A program made the position numbers and the translations under genes. Shown piece by piece: positions 27,925 to 36,554 of a stretch of 64,000 nucleotides of DNA. The notes below the pieces were generated by a model. It was not told the origin of the DNA. It ran no database searches and worked only from the letters and a program-made list of their open reading frames with translations. The stretch spans positions 182,501-246,500 of the forward strand of contig NZ_CP080545.1 in NCBI RefSeq assembly GCF_019550795.1, in the 5' to 3' direction. How positions within the stretch are numbered: position 1 is the first letter of the stretch; every line of letters starts with the position of its first letter. This DNA is from Paenibacillus sp. sptzw28 (GTDB lineage: Bacteria; Bacillota; Bacilli; Paenibacillales; Paenibacillaceae).

Positions 27925-29400
27925 TCAAGGAAGACGCTTGGCTTCCTCCCAAAATCGGTCCATCTCTGTTAAATCAGTTTGGTCAAAGGTTCGGCCGCTT
28001 ATACGGAGCTGTTCTTCAATATATGCAAAACGCTTCTTGAATTTCTGATTGGTCCGTGCAAGCGCTTCTTCCGGATCGGCCTGAATAAACCGCGAAGCGT
28101 TGACCGTGGCAAACAGCAGGTCGCCAAGCTCCGCCGCCTGCTCGGAGGTATCCTTGGTTGCGATGGCTTCCCGCAGCTCCCCCAGCTCCTCTTCGATTTT
28201 ATCGAGAACCGGCTTGATATCGTCCCAATCAAAGCCGACTTTAGCGGCTTTCTTCTGAATCTTGTAGGCTTTCATAAGCGCGGGAAGATCCGGCGGTATT
28301 CCATCCAGAAGCGATGCCTTGGCCGGATCGATGCCTTTGCGGCGCTTCTCCTCGGCTTTCATTTGCTCCCAGTTCTGAAGCGCCTCGCCCGCATCGCTCG
28401 CTCCCAGTTCGCCAAACACATGCGGATGACGGAACAGCAGCTTCTCATTGAGCGTTTGGATGACATCATAGACGGAGAAGGAACCGACCTCTTCCTCGAT
28501 CTGGCTGTGCAGCATCACTTGCAGAATCACGTCGCCGAACTCCTCGCGCATGCCGTCCGGGTCGTCATTGTCAATCGCTTCGATCGCTTCGTAGGTTTCT
28601 TCGATGAAGTTTTTGCGGATCGATTGGTGCGTCTGCTCCCGGTCCCATGGACAGCCCTCGGGGCTTCGTAAAATAGCGACAATCTCATGCAGCCGCTCGA
28701 ATGAGCGATTGCGAAGAGCATCGTCCGAGGTGCGGGGCAGCCAGATGAGCGACAAATTGCCGTAACCCGGCGTCCGGTCAAGCTCGTAGAGCGGGACGGT
28801 GACGATTTGCTCCTCCCCCGCCACACCGAGCGCATGTCCGACAACAACCGGATAGTCGTCAGGCAGACGTTCCATCAGCGTGAGCTTAACGTCCGAGGCG
28901 GTGAATTCGTCATAGACTTGGCCGATAACGGTATGGAGTTCCGGCCGTATGAGAGAAGCCTTAAGTCCAGCCGCGTCAAGCAGCTGGAATCCTTCGATCG
29001 GATCGAAGCCCAGCCTCGTGAAAGCTTGATCAAGAAAGCTCTCGCCGCCGATAATATTGAGGGCGATGCCCTCCTGCGGGCATCGTTCCCGCAGCAGCTG
29101 CACCGTGCGTTCGGCCACCATCGGATGGCCAGGGACCGCGTAGACGATTTCTCCGGCTTTGGATTGTTCGATTAAAGCTTCGGTGATGGCGGCGTAAACC
29201 TCGGGAAATGAATCGAGCTGCTCGTACAGCCGATCAAACGACGCATAGGTCAGATCATTCTCCTCAAACAGCCGCATCATCGGGTGCTTGTCCGTTCGCA
29301 CGCAGCGTACTGAGGCACTCTGCAGCTTACGCCAGACCCCCAGCGTCAGCTGGTCGGCATCGCCCGAGCCGAGCCCGACGACAGTGATGGTTGGTTGCAT
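27925..29400 (-). CDS. mazG: Fused tetrapyrrole methylase / MazG nucleotide pyrophosphohydrolase (YabN)
   Basis: A 491-residue two-domain protein. Residues ~1-225 form a SAM-dependent tetrapyrrole-methylase-like domain (TVVGLGSGDADQLTLGVW ... VYAVPGHPMVAERT). Residues ~235-490 hold tandem MazG domains, with CPWDREQTHQSIRKNFIEETYE, EEFGDVILQVMLHSQI, the magnesium EExxE helix EELGELREAI and ELGDLLFATVN. It hydrolyses non-canonical NTPs; the methylase-like half has no assigned substrate. ATG 29400 has AAGGAGGG. Same order as B. subtilis yabM-yabN-rqcP, with hup placed in between. Confidence 0.94.
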   Translation of the reverse strand: MQPTITVVGLGSGDADQLTLGVWRKLQSASVRCVRTDKHPMMRLFEENDLTYASFDRLYEQLDSFPEVYAAITEALIEQSKAGEIVYAVPGHPMVAERTVQLLRERCPQEGIALNIIGGESFLDQAFTRLGFDPIEGFQLLDAAGLKASLIRPELHTVIGQVYDEFTASDVKLTLMERLPDDYPVVVGHALGVAGEEQIVTVPLYELDRTPGYGNLSLIWLPRTSDDALRNRSFERLHEIVAILRSPEGCPWDREQTHQSIRKNFIEETYEAIEAIDNDDPDGMREEFGDVILQVMLHSQIEEEVGSFSVYDVIQTLNEKLLFRHPHVFGELGASDAGEALQNWEQMKAEEKRRKGIDPAKASLLDGIPPDLPALMKAYKIQKKAAKVGFDWDDIKPVLDKIEEELGELREAIATKDTSEQAAELGDLLFATVNASRFIQADPEEALARTNQKFKKRFAYIEEQLRISGRTFDQTDLTEMDRFWEEAKRLP

Positions 29401-29462
29401 GGTGAACCCTCCTTGATTCGTGGATTATGTATTTCGGCCGCGCTTGAGGCGCAGCTGTTTAA

Positions 29463-29609
29463 GGTTGGGCGGCAGCCCGTGAGTGATTTGGTGGACGGGT
29501 GCTACTATTTCGGGTTGGGCGGTAGCCAGTGTGACTTAGTGTTACCGGTGCTACTATTTCGCGTTGGGCGATAGCCCGTTAGTGATTTAGTGCTACGGGT
29601 GCGACCTCG
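29463..29609. repeat. Three imperfect ~49-bp tandem repeats between yabM and mazG
   Basis: Units start near 29463, 29513 and 29562, each opening with [GC]GTTGGGCGRYAGCC and closing with GGTGCTACTATTTCG or GGTGCGACC. They fill the gap between yabM and mazG, together with GC-rich sequence (29610-29695) in which nothing else is seen. They are unrelated in sequence to the leader repeats elsewhere in this window. Confidence 0.75.
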
Positions 29610-29695
29610 ATGGCCCGCGAATTTAGCTATCGCTGGGGCGGCTATTCGATACGGGCCGGGCACCCTTGGGCTGCTTACGGGCGGCTTAGGGGCGG

Positions 29696-31675
29696 CTAAA
29701 GCGACTGCTGGTCGCTGCGCGGCAGCAGCCGCCACCGGCGCAACCGCTCGGCGACCGCTGCGCCGCCGGGCAGACCGCGCAGCTCGCGCTCGCTTATGCC
29801 GCCGCAGCGCAGCAGTGCGGCGGCGAACAGCGCTCCGCCGAGGGCGGTGCCTCCGAGCGCAAGCGCCGCAGCTGCCGCCCTCGGCGGCAGCGGGCCGAGC
29901 AGCGCTGCACCGCCGCGCTCGGCCAGGACGAGCGCCGCGGCCATGACCGCGAGCGCAAGTCCGATGCCCGCGGCGCTCCGCGCGGGCATGGCCGCGCCCG
30001 TGGCGCGGCGGACGGCGCCCGCGCTGAGCAGGGCGGCCGCCATGAGCGCAGCGATGCCGGCGCAAGCGGCGCCGGCTATGCCAAGCGCCGGCACGAGCGC
30101 GGCGTTAAGCGCCGCCTTAAGCGCAGCGGCGGCGAGCATGAACAGCGCAGGGGCGCGTACCGATCCAAGCCCCTGAAGGACCGCTGCCGCGACTGCGTTG
30201 ACGGTTCCCGCAAGCGCGGTGCACGCGACTAGCGCGAACGTAAGCGTACCTGCATTGTCCGCGTAGAGCATCACATTGACCGGCTCGGCCAACAGTGCGA
30301 GCCCAGCCGCTGCCGCCGCTCCTATCGCCCAGGCGGCGCGCATCACAAACGCCGCGTGCCGCTTCGTCTCGGCCAGGTTGCCGCGTACACGGGCAGCGGC
30401 AAGTGCCGGAACAAGCGCTGCAGCCACTGCGCTCGCCACCATAACGACCAGCTGCACAAGCGGCTGGCCCCGGCTGTATAGGCCGAATAGCGCCATCGCA
30501 TCGGCCCCGTCAGCCCCCGTCTCGCGCAGCAGCCGCGGCACGGTGAATGCGTCGACAACGCTCAGCGCCGGTACAGCAAGCGCGCCAAGCGTCACGGGCA
30601 CGGCAAGTGCAGCAAGCCGGCGCACCAGCGGCATCAAGCCACCTCGAAGCCGCTCCTCCGCGTTCTGGGCATCCTCACGGCGGCTCCTCAATGCCCCGCC
30701 CGCGACGGGTTGGCGGGCTGAATCCCGTCGGCCGGAATTTCCTCTCCCGTTACGGCACGCCTCTGCTGCGTCTGACGTAATATCAGCCGCCTTTATACCT
30801 CCCAATACCGATGCCTGTCCCATACCGGACCCTTCACTCACTCTCGTCGGCTCCCCGGCATTTCCGCCGCTCATGGCGGTCCCGCCTCCCCGGCGGTCAC
30901 GCAGCCAATACGCTGAGATCACCGCGAGCCCCGCAGCCGCGCCGAACGCAGAGCCTGCGGTTGCGCCGGCTGCAAGCGAATCGTCACCCCAGCCCAAATG
31001 CCAGCCGATTGCGAGCATCGCCAGCATCGCGGCCACCCGCACCGACTGCTCGGACAGCTGCGAGACTGCCGATGGCAGCATGCGGCCGATCCCCTGGTAA
31101 TACCCGCGCAGCCCTGACATTACGGGTGCGAGCCACAGCGCGAGAGCCGCCGTCCTTACTGCCGGCGCAGTGCTTATATCACCGATCCAAAGCGCCACAC
31201 GGTCCGCTCCGAGCCACATCAACGCAAAGCCGGCCGTCCCGCTGACGCCCAGCAGCAGCACGCTTGCCTTCAGCACCTGCTGCGCCCCTTGGCGGTCTCC
31301 TTCGCTCTCCCGCTCCGCAACCAGCAGTGAGACCGCTACCGGAAAACCCGCGGTAACCATCACAAGCAGCAGCTGATATAGAGGATAAACCGCGTTATAA
31401 ATGCCGAACACACGGTCTCCGGCTACATTTTGCAGCGGAATCTTCTGCAGTGTGCCGATTGTTTTGCTGATGAGCATCGCCAAGCCCATCAATGCCGCGC
31501 CCTTCATTAAGGGAGGGCGGCCCGTAAGAATATCCTCCGATGCCGGTTCGGCCTTGCGGGCGATACGGTCAGAGAGTGGAAGTGTCCCCGTTTCCCCTGT
31601 TTCTACGAAGCTCGCCTTGCCGGCGGTGGAAGCAGCGGCCTTGTTCTTGCGTCCATTCTCCTCCAAACCCTGCAC
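29696..31675 (-). CDS. yabM: MVF/MATE-type lipid flippase, SpoVB family (YabM-like), with internal insertion
   Basis: Polytopic membrane protein of the polysaccharide-transport/SpoVB superfamily. The core begins PPLMKGAALMGLAMLISKTIGTLQKIPLQNVAG and has ~14 hydrophobic segments. At ~659 residues it exceeds the ~530 of relatives. The excess is an N-terminal polar stretch (~50 residues) and a hydrophilic insertion of ~90 residues in the middle (RRGGGTAMSGGNAGEPTR ... EDAQNAEERLRGG). The 3' half is extremely GC-rich and Ala-rich. The start is uncertain: GTG 31675 with GGAGGAG upstream is taken. Position between spoVT and mazG matches yabM. Confidence 0.8.
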   Translation of the reverse strand: MQGLEENGRKNKAAASTAGKASFVETGETGTLPLSDRIARKAEPASEDILTGRPPLMKGAALMGLAMLISKTIGTLQKIPLQNVAGDRVFGIYNAVYPLYQLLLVMVTAGFPVAVSLLVAERESEGDRQGAQQVLKASVLLLGVSGTAGFALMWLGADRVALWIGDISTAPAVRTAALALWLAPVMSGLRGYYQGIGRMLPSAVSQLSEQSVRVAAMLAMLAIGWHLGWGDDSLAAGATAGSAFGAAAGLAVISAYWLRDRRGGGTAMSGGNAGEPTRVSEGSGMGQASVLGGIKAADITSDAAEACRNGRGNSGRRDSARQPVAGGALRSRREDAQNAEERLRGGLMPLVRRLAALAVPVTLGALAVPALSVVDAFTVPRLLRETGADGADAMALFGLYSRGQPLVQLVVMVASAVAAALVPALAAARVRGNLAETKRHAAFVMRAAWAIGAAAAAGLALLAEPVNVMLYADNAGTLTFALVACTALAGTVNAVAAAVLQGLGSVRAPALFMLAAAALKAALNAALVPALGIAGAACAGIAALMAAALLSAGAVRRATGAAMPARSAAGIGLALAVMAAALVLAERGGAALLGPLPPRAAAAALALGGTALGGALFAAALLRCGGISERELRGLPGGAAVAERLRRWRLLPRSDQQSL

Positions 31676-31768
31676 CTGCCTATCTCTTCTCCTCCCCTCA
31701 TTATACCCGAAAGCGGAATACTTGGAATGCAGCCATGCCTGACATTCATCTCTATCGCTCGAGAACGC

Positions 31769-31816
31769 AAAAAAAACAAGCTGCTGCAAGTGCACCCACT
31801 TTGCAGACAGCTTGTT
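31769..31816 (-). terminator. Rho-independent terminator after spoVT
   Basis: Minus strand: ACAAGCTGTCTGCAA ... TTGCAGCAGCTTGT followed by TTTTTTTTG. Confidence 0.88.
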
Positions 31817-31818
31817 GT

Positions 31819-32361
31819 TTACTGCTCCATCTGTTTGGCTAGAAATCCAGCCGCAGTTTCGGCCATTTTGGTTTCCATTTGCGCCATTTTAACGTTCTCT
31901 TCCTTGCTAAGCAGGACCACAGTTCCGATCGGATCCCCGCCGGCTATAATGGGAGCAGCTACAAACGCGCTGAACGTCTCGCCGAGATCTTTGATAATCT
32001 CGAATGAACCGCCGCCGAACTCGGTTACCGTTTTGCGGTTTTCCATGCAGCTCTCGAGCATCGCACCGATTTGTTTCTCAAGGTATTCCTTCTTCGGCGC
32101 GCCGGCCACTGCGATAATTGTATCGCGGTCCGTAATAAGCGTAATATGGTTAGTGCTTTCGGATAGCGATTCCGCATATTCCTTGGCGAAATCTCCAAGT
32201 TCCCCGATCGGGGAATACTTCTTCAAAATAACTTCACCGTCGCGGTCAACGAATATTTCCAGCGGGTCGCCCTCGCGTATACGCAGCGTCCGGCGGATTT
32301 CTTTTGGGATGACGACCCGGCCGAGATCATCAATTCGACGAACAATTCCAGTTGCTTTCAT
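31819..32361 (-). CDS. spoVT: Stage V sporulation protein T (AbrB-type regulator)
   Basis: Forespore transcription regulator that tunes sigma-G genes. The 180 residues comprise an AbrB swapped-hairpin DNA-binding domain (MKATGIVRRIDDLGRVVIPKEIRRTLRIREGDPLEIF) and a C-terminal GAF-like domain (ITDRDTIIAVAGAPKKEYLEKQIG ... PIIAGGDPIGTVVLLS). ATG 32361 gives the standard N-terminus with a modest GTGGGG site; upstream in-frame codons lack family similarity. In B. subtilis mfd precedes it; here the nitrogen/metal island lies between. The 264-nt leader gap shows no clear sigma-G site. Confidence 0.96.
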   Translation of the reverse strand: MKATGIVRRIDDLGRVVIPKEIRRTLRIREGDPLEIFVDRDGEVILKKYSPIGELGDFAKEYAESLSESTNHITLITDRDTIIAVAGAPKKEYLEKQIGAMLESCMENRKTVTEFGGGSFEIIKDLGETFSAFVAAPIIAGGDPIGTVVLLSKEENVKMAQMETKMAETAAGFLAKQMEQ

Positions 32362-32625
32362 GTTCTGGTTGCCCCACTTTCCTTGAAGGTTTTGAATTCC
32401 ACTGGATCCTTTTTGCGCTTGTCTATAGCATAAGAGAAGGGATTTGCTCTTCTCCAGAAAATATAAGCAAAGTATGCCGAGCACTTATACTTCCTTATAT
32501 TTTGTAAAAAGGTGTTTTCGAATCTGACCATAGTATTCATCGGCTCCCATTTTCTTATGCACGTGGAAAATCGCCGCAACCCTTGAATATCCGTTGTTGG
32601 GGGTAACTTCCACTTTTCGCGCGCC

Positions 32626-34251
32626 CTACAAGCGCTCACGCCTTGATGCAGCCCTTCGTTCCGTCAATTCTTCCGCCTCAGGCTCGGGACCTCGGACCAT
32701 TAGCTTCCAAATTAACTGCGCTGCCTGACGGACCGTTCTGGGACGCAAATCGCCTGCGCCCTGAAGCAGCCTGAAGGGACGGACAAGCCGCGGCAAATGA
32801 AGATCGGCCTCTGCCAGAAGGCTGTCGTCGAACAGCAGCTCGGTCGTGCCCGACGCCAGCATGCGCCCATCCACCAGAATGAGCACTTGATCAGCCCATT
32901 CCGCCGCAAAATCTACATCATGCGTGGCCACGACCAGCGTTATTCCCATCAGATGCATCGTTTCAAGGAGCGCATGCAGGTCGTCCCGGCTCTTCGGATC
33001 GAGAAACGCCATTGGTTCATCGAGAATGATGATTTCCGGCCTCATCGCCAGCACGCCGGCAATTGCGACACGGCGTTTCTGGCCGTAGCTCAGCTCGAAC
33101 GGCGACCGTTTGCGCAGCTCGCGCATTCCTACCGAGCCAAGAGCTGTGTCAACGCGTTCCCCTACTTCGGCTTCGGAGAGCCCGAGGTTACGCGGTCCGA
33201 AAGCGACATCCTCTTCGACCGTAGTGGAAAAGATTTGATCGTCCGGGTCCTGATAAACGACGCCCACCCGCTGACGAAGCCGGACACCGCTTTCCCTCGT
33301 CAACTGCTCGCCAAGCACGAACACCTCGCCCCGCGAAGGCTGCTCGAGCCCGTTTAGGAGTGAGATTAACGTCGATTTACCGGCTCCATTAGGCCCCATC
33401 AGCACTGCCTTCGCACCTCGTTCAATCGTGAATGACACCCCGCGCAGCGCTTCGATTTCCCCATATCGATAGACGGCATTACGCACATCAATCGCCATTT
33501 GTCTGACTCTCCCTTCTTGCGGCTTCTTCTTTATTTCCCCAGTATTAACGGGGGACCCAGATCCCTCGTGCACGCCGCCGGCAAATCCGCCCCGCGCCGA
33601 GATGGACTGGTAGATCCGCTCGCTCCGCCGGTAAGCGCGCAGGAAGAGCACGCCCAGCAGCTCCCCGAATCTTTTGTATGTTTGCTTATCCCACAGCCAG
33701 CCTTCGATCTTCATACCTCGCGAACGTTGAGCCTTCAGCATGCTGGCCGCTTCTTCCCTGAGCAGGAAGAAGTAACGCATCATTAGAGCCATCATCTCGA
33801 TAAAAAGCGAAGGAAAGCCGATCGTCCGAAGGCTCTTGATCAGATCGAACAGCGGCGTTACCGCCATCAAATACGTGATAAGCAAATTAGCGCAGACGAT
33901 TTTGAGCAAAATAACGGCCGCATCGCCCACCCCTTCCTCCGTGGCGGTCCATACCCACAGATGAAAGAGCGGCGTGCCCTCGCCTTGAAACGGAATAAAG
34001 GCGACCGCGCCGAGCCCGAACGGCACGATAAGGAGCAGCCGCTTACAGATATGGCGGATCGAGATTCCCGACCAAAGCATAAAGAACAGAAAACATCCGG
34101 CAGCTCCCGAAAGAGCAGCCGGATGCCCGAATAGCATGACCGTGACGAGCAGTCCAAGAATCGTTAAGAGCCTCCGGTTCGCCTTCCTCAGGAAGGGAGG
34201 CTGTGTTTGCTCGTCGTGCAGGGGAGTTTGAATCGGATTGCCGAGAGACAT
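32626..34251 (-). CDS. Fused ECF transporter: CbiQ transmembrane domain + CbiO ATPase
   Basis: A 541-residue fusion. Residues ~25-235 resemble CbiQ (hydrophobic helices, then the coupling-helix region LKAQRSRGMKIEG and ERIYQSISARGG). A linker (VHEGSGSPVNTGEIKKK) leads into a full ABC ATPase: MGPNGAGKSTLISLLNGLEQ (Walker A), VVYQDPDDQIFSTTVEEDV (CbiO-type Q-loop), LSYGQKRRVAIAG (signature), IIILDEPMAFLDP (Walker B), ATHD (His switch). These are normally separate proteins. ATG 34251 has CAGGAG 8 nt upstream. It drives the CbiM/CbiN metal importer. Confidence 0.9.
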   Translation of the reverse strand: MSLGNPIQTPLHDEQTQPPFLRKANRRLLTILGLLVTVMLFGHPAALSGAAGCFLFFMLWSGISIRHICKRLLLIVPFGLGAVAFIPFQGEGTPLFHLWVWTATEEGVGDAAVILLKIVCANLLITYLMAVTPLFDLIKSLRTIGFPSLFIEMMALMMRYFFLLREEAASMLKAQRSRGMKIEGWLWDKQTYKRFGELLGVLFLRAYRRSERIYQSISARGGFAGGVHEGSGSPVNTGEIKKKPQEGRVRQMAIDVRNAVYRYGEIEALRGVSFTIERGAKAVLMGPNGAGKSTLISLLNGLEQPSRGEVFVLGEQLTRESGVRLRQRVGVVYQDPDDQIFSTTVEEDVAFGPRNLGLSEAEVGERVDTALGSVGMRELRKRSPFELSYGQKRRVAIAGVLAMRPEIIILDEPMAFLDPKSRDDLHALLETMHLMGITLVVATHDVDFAAEWADQVLILVDGRMLASGTTELLFDDSLLAEADLHLPRLVRPFRLLQGAGDLRPRTVRQAAQLIWKLMVRGPEPEAEELTERRAASRRERL

Positions 34252-34256
34252 GAGCA

Positions 34257-34658
34257 TCACTCCTGATTGTTTTCTGATTTGGCCCCGTCATCCCTCGTTT
34301 TACGCGATAACCACCGGGACACGGCCCACAATACGGCGATCATAAGACCGACACCGATCAGACCTCCGATTTTCACTGCAGAAACAGGCAGTCCGTTCCA
34401 TTCATACCCGGGAAAAAGCGCCCATTTGTTTATAGAGCCCCCCAAGTGACTGAACCCGTGATCCTCAGCTACCCGGTTCAGCCCATCCGGCGCAGACGAA
34501 GCCCATGGCGACAGGAGTCCTGCAGCAACAATGGCAGCAACCAGAATGACCGTCCATTTCCTTCGGCTCATCGTAACGCTCAGCTGTTTTTCCCCAGCTT
34601 GCCGCCGCATATGCCGCTCTGCGGCGGCCTCCTGCCTCTTGTCCGTCTCCTCATGCAT
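34257..34658 (-). CDS. CbiN/PDGLE-type component of Ni/Co ECF transporter
   Basis: A 133-residue protein with two hydrophobic segments (WTVILVAAIVAAGLLSPWAS, and IGGLIGVGLMIAVLWAVS) flanking SSAPDGLNRVAEDHGFSH, the PDGLE-domain signature of CbiN/NikN-like subunits. The N-terminal ~35 residues are polar and charged. ATG 34658 overlaps the cbiM stop by 8 bp without its own strong ribosome site, so translation is probably coupled. It stabilises or opens the substrate-specific CbiM subunit. Confidence 0.85.
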   Translation of the reverse strand: MHEETDKRQEAAAERHMRRQAGEKQLSVTMSRRKWTVILVAAIVAAGLLSPWASSAPDGLNRVAEDHGFSHLGGSINKWALFPGYEWNGLPVSAVKIGGLIGVGLMIAVLWAVSRWLSRKTRDDGAKSENNQE

Positions 34659-35289
34659 CGAACGTCACGCCTTTCGTTATCGACGTATTACGTTCCAGCA
34701 GATAGCCTGTCACGAGCGTGGTGATAACGCCCTCGCCGATACCAATCAAGCTGTGCCAACCGACCATCGCCTTGAGAGCAGTGCCAAGCTCGAAAGTACC
34801 GGACCAGGCCAGCAGAAGCGCAACTCCTGCAGATGCTGTGACAATGGAAAGCCACGAGGCGAAGAAAGTAACCGCAGCCCTTGCACGGCCGCGCAGAATA
34901 AACATACCGGCTTTATAAGTTCCGTAGCCGACAAAACACCCGATAAATCCGGTGCATAGAATGTTGGCGCCAAGCACGGTAATGCCTCCATCCTGAAACA
35001 CTAGTGCTTGTATTATGAGCACTGCAGCCATTACGATAGCAGCCACCCAAGGTCCGAATAATATTGAGGTCAACGCCCCGCCGAGAAAGTGTCCCGATGT
35101 GGCTCCCGCGATTGGAAAGTTCAGCATTTGCGCCGCGAAGACAAATGCCCCCATAAGCGCAACCATCGGCACCTGCTTGGGATTCAAAGCGAGCTTTGTC
35201 CTGCGCAAGCTGTATCCGACAGCCGCGGCGCCCGCTACCGTCGTTGATACCCAAGCCTTCGTATCCAGAAAGCCGTCAGGAATATGCAT
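34651..35289 (-). CDS. Substrate-specific Ni/Co ECF component CbiM/NikM
   Basis: Metal-capturing S-component with 6-7 transmembrane helices over 212 residues. In this family the N-terminal Met-His pair is itself part of the square-planar metal site. The start at ATG 35289 gives MHIPDGFLD, with AGGAGGG 10 nt upstream; the GTG two codons earlier would bury the motif. Further conserved pieces: NFPIAGATSGHFLGGAL (with the internal His), QALVFQDGGITVLGANIL. Metal (Ni or Co) cannot be read from sequence, but no cobalamin genes are nearby and a ureohydrolase gene is. Confidence 0.88.
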   Translation of the reverse strand: MHIPDGFLDTKAWVSTTVAGAAAVGYSLRRTKLALNPKQVPMVALMGAFVFAAQMLNFPIAGATSGHFLGGALTSILFGPWVAAIVMAAVLIIQALVFQDGGITVLGANILCTGFIGCFVGYGTYKAGMFILRGRARAAVTFFASWLSIVTASAGVALLLAWSGTFELGTALKAMVGWHSLIGIGEGVITTLVTGYLLERNTSITKGVTFDA

Positions 35290-35317
35290 GATCACCCGTC
35301 CCTCCTAATCATCAAAC

Positions 35318-35342
35318 GACGGCCCGATTTCCAAGGGCCGCC
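35318..35342 (-). other. Intercistronic stem-loop between the ureohydrolase gene and cbiM
   Basis: Minus strand: GGCGGCCC-TTGGAAATC-GGGCCGTC without a downstream T run. Could be an RNA-processing or stability element that sets the ratio of enzyme to transporter, or a weak terminator. Confidence 0.4.
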
Positions 35343-35392
35343 GCCATCTTAAGTATTTACCGCCATAATTGCCAGTTTCCCATATAATGCGA

Positions 35393-36544
35393 TTATCTGC
35401 CGCCTATTTTTCCATTGTCAACCATCGTAGCCAGTACGTCAAGAACAGCCCGGCAGGCGAGCAGCGCCGTAGTGTCGCTGATGTCGTACGCGGGAGCAAC
35501 TTCGACAACCTCCATTGCGGCAAGCCCTTCCTTAGCGACAAGCTGCATCAGCTTGAGCGCTTCACGAGGCAGGAAGCCGCCCGGCTCGGGCCAGCCCGTA
35601 CCAGGCACAAAGCCGCAATCAATCGAGTCGATATCAAAGCTGAGGTATACTGCTTTCGCGCCTTTCCAGGCCGTTTCCAGCGCCATTTCCGCCACCTTAT
35701 CGATACCGAGAGATTCCACGTCGTTGATCGTCATAATCGTCGTCCCGCGTTCACGCCCGACTTTAACGCCTGCGCGCGGCACCTGCCATCCGCCGATTCC
35801 GATCTGGACAAGGTTGACGGCCGGAGCGTTTGGTATGTTTGTTGCGTGAAACCAAGGCGTCGTATGCATCCGCTCATCCATATCCTTCTCTTGAATATCA
35901 ATATGACGGTCCAGATGGATGATCCCGATGTTTCCTTCCACGTTCTCGGCCACACCTCTGAGGCAAGGATATCCGATGGAGTGGTCGCCGCCGAGAATTA
36001 CCGGCATCGTTCCTTTGCTCATGACATGGGAGACGGCTTTCGTAATTTGATCGAAGCTTTTCTCGATATTCGCAATCGTGAATACGTCTCCAAGGTCGCA
36101 TATTTTCAGCTGCTCACGCAGGTCCACGCCCATTTCATAGTTGTATGTTTGGTAGAGCGCCGAAATGCGGCGGATCGCCTGCGGTCCGAAGCGGGTACCG
36201 GAGCGGTACGTCGTGCCGATGTCGAAAGGAACGCCGAGCACAGCTACGTCGAATTCGTCCACTTTATTCACATCTTCCAGGTAAGGAAGCTTCAGGAAGG
36301 TATTAATGCCTGCCCAGTGCGGCAGCTCCCCGCGGCTAAAACAGGAGATTGTGCGGTCGCCGATGCTTTCGGCCGCTTCCAGGCCAAGCTGCAGGTTTCG
36401 CTGAATTTCCGCTTCGGCGCGCGTATGTGTCAGTGTCGCTTCCTTCTGCGATGCTTGAATGCCGTGCAAATCCTGACGTTCGAAGCTCGCTTCATCGGTC
36501 ACCTTACGTCTGTAGTTAAGTCCATGATTATCGAAAAACCCCAT
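35393..36544 (-). CDS. Ureohydrolase of the agmatinase superfamily, candidate Ni-dependent guanidine hydrolase
   Basis: A 383-residue binuclear-metal hydrolase, far longer than agmatinases (~300). About 95 residues precede the fold, including SRGELPHWAGINTFLKLPYL (70-89). All six expected metal ligands are present: His188 in GGDHS, Asp212/His214/Asp216 in LDRHIDIQ (DRH instead of the usual DAH), and Asp304/Asp306 in SFDIDSID. GTGWPEPGG (315-323) follows. The gene is downstream of a guanidine-I riboswitch and a matching ABC transporter and upstream of a Ni/Co importer. This fits the GdmH class (guanidine to urea plus ammonia) better than agmatinase. ATG 36544 has TTTTAGGAGG. Confidence 0.82.
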   Translation of the reverse strand: MGFFDNHGLNYRRKVTDEASFERQDLHGIQASQKEATLTHTRAEAEIQRNLQLGLEAAESIGDRTISCFSRGELPHWAGINTFLKLPYLEDVNKVDEFDVAVLGVPFDIGTTYRSGTRFGPQAIRRISALYQTYNYEMGVDLREQLKICDLGDVFTIANIEKSFDQITKAVSHVMSKGTMPVILGGDHSIGYPCLRGVAENVEGNIGIIHLDRHIDIQEKDMDERMHTTPWFHATNIPNAPAVNLVQIGIGGWQVPRAGVKVGRERGTTIMTINDVESLGIDKVAEMALETAWKGAKAVYLSFDIDSIDCGFVPGTGWPEPGGFLPREALKLMQLVAKEGLAAMEVVEVAPAYDISDTTALLACRAVLDVLATMVDNGKIGGR

Positions 36545-36554
36545 GATTTGAGCC

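Noticed and set aside
29505..31100. Long open frames on both strands in the yabM region (for example 29505-30065 minus, 30276-31100 plus)
   Set aside because: They are Arg/Ala/Ser-rich shadows caused by very high GC in yabM; the yabM frame has clear membrane segments and family motifs.
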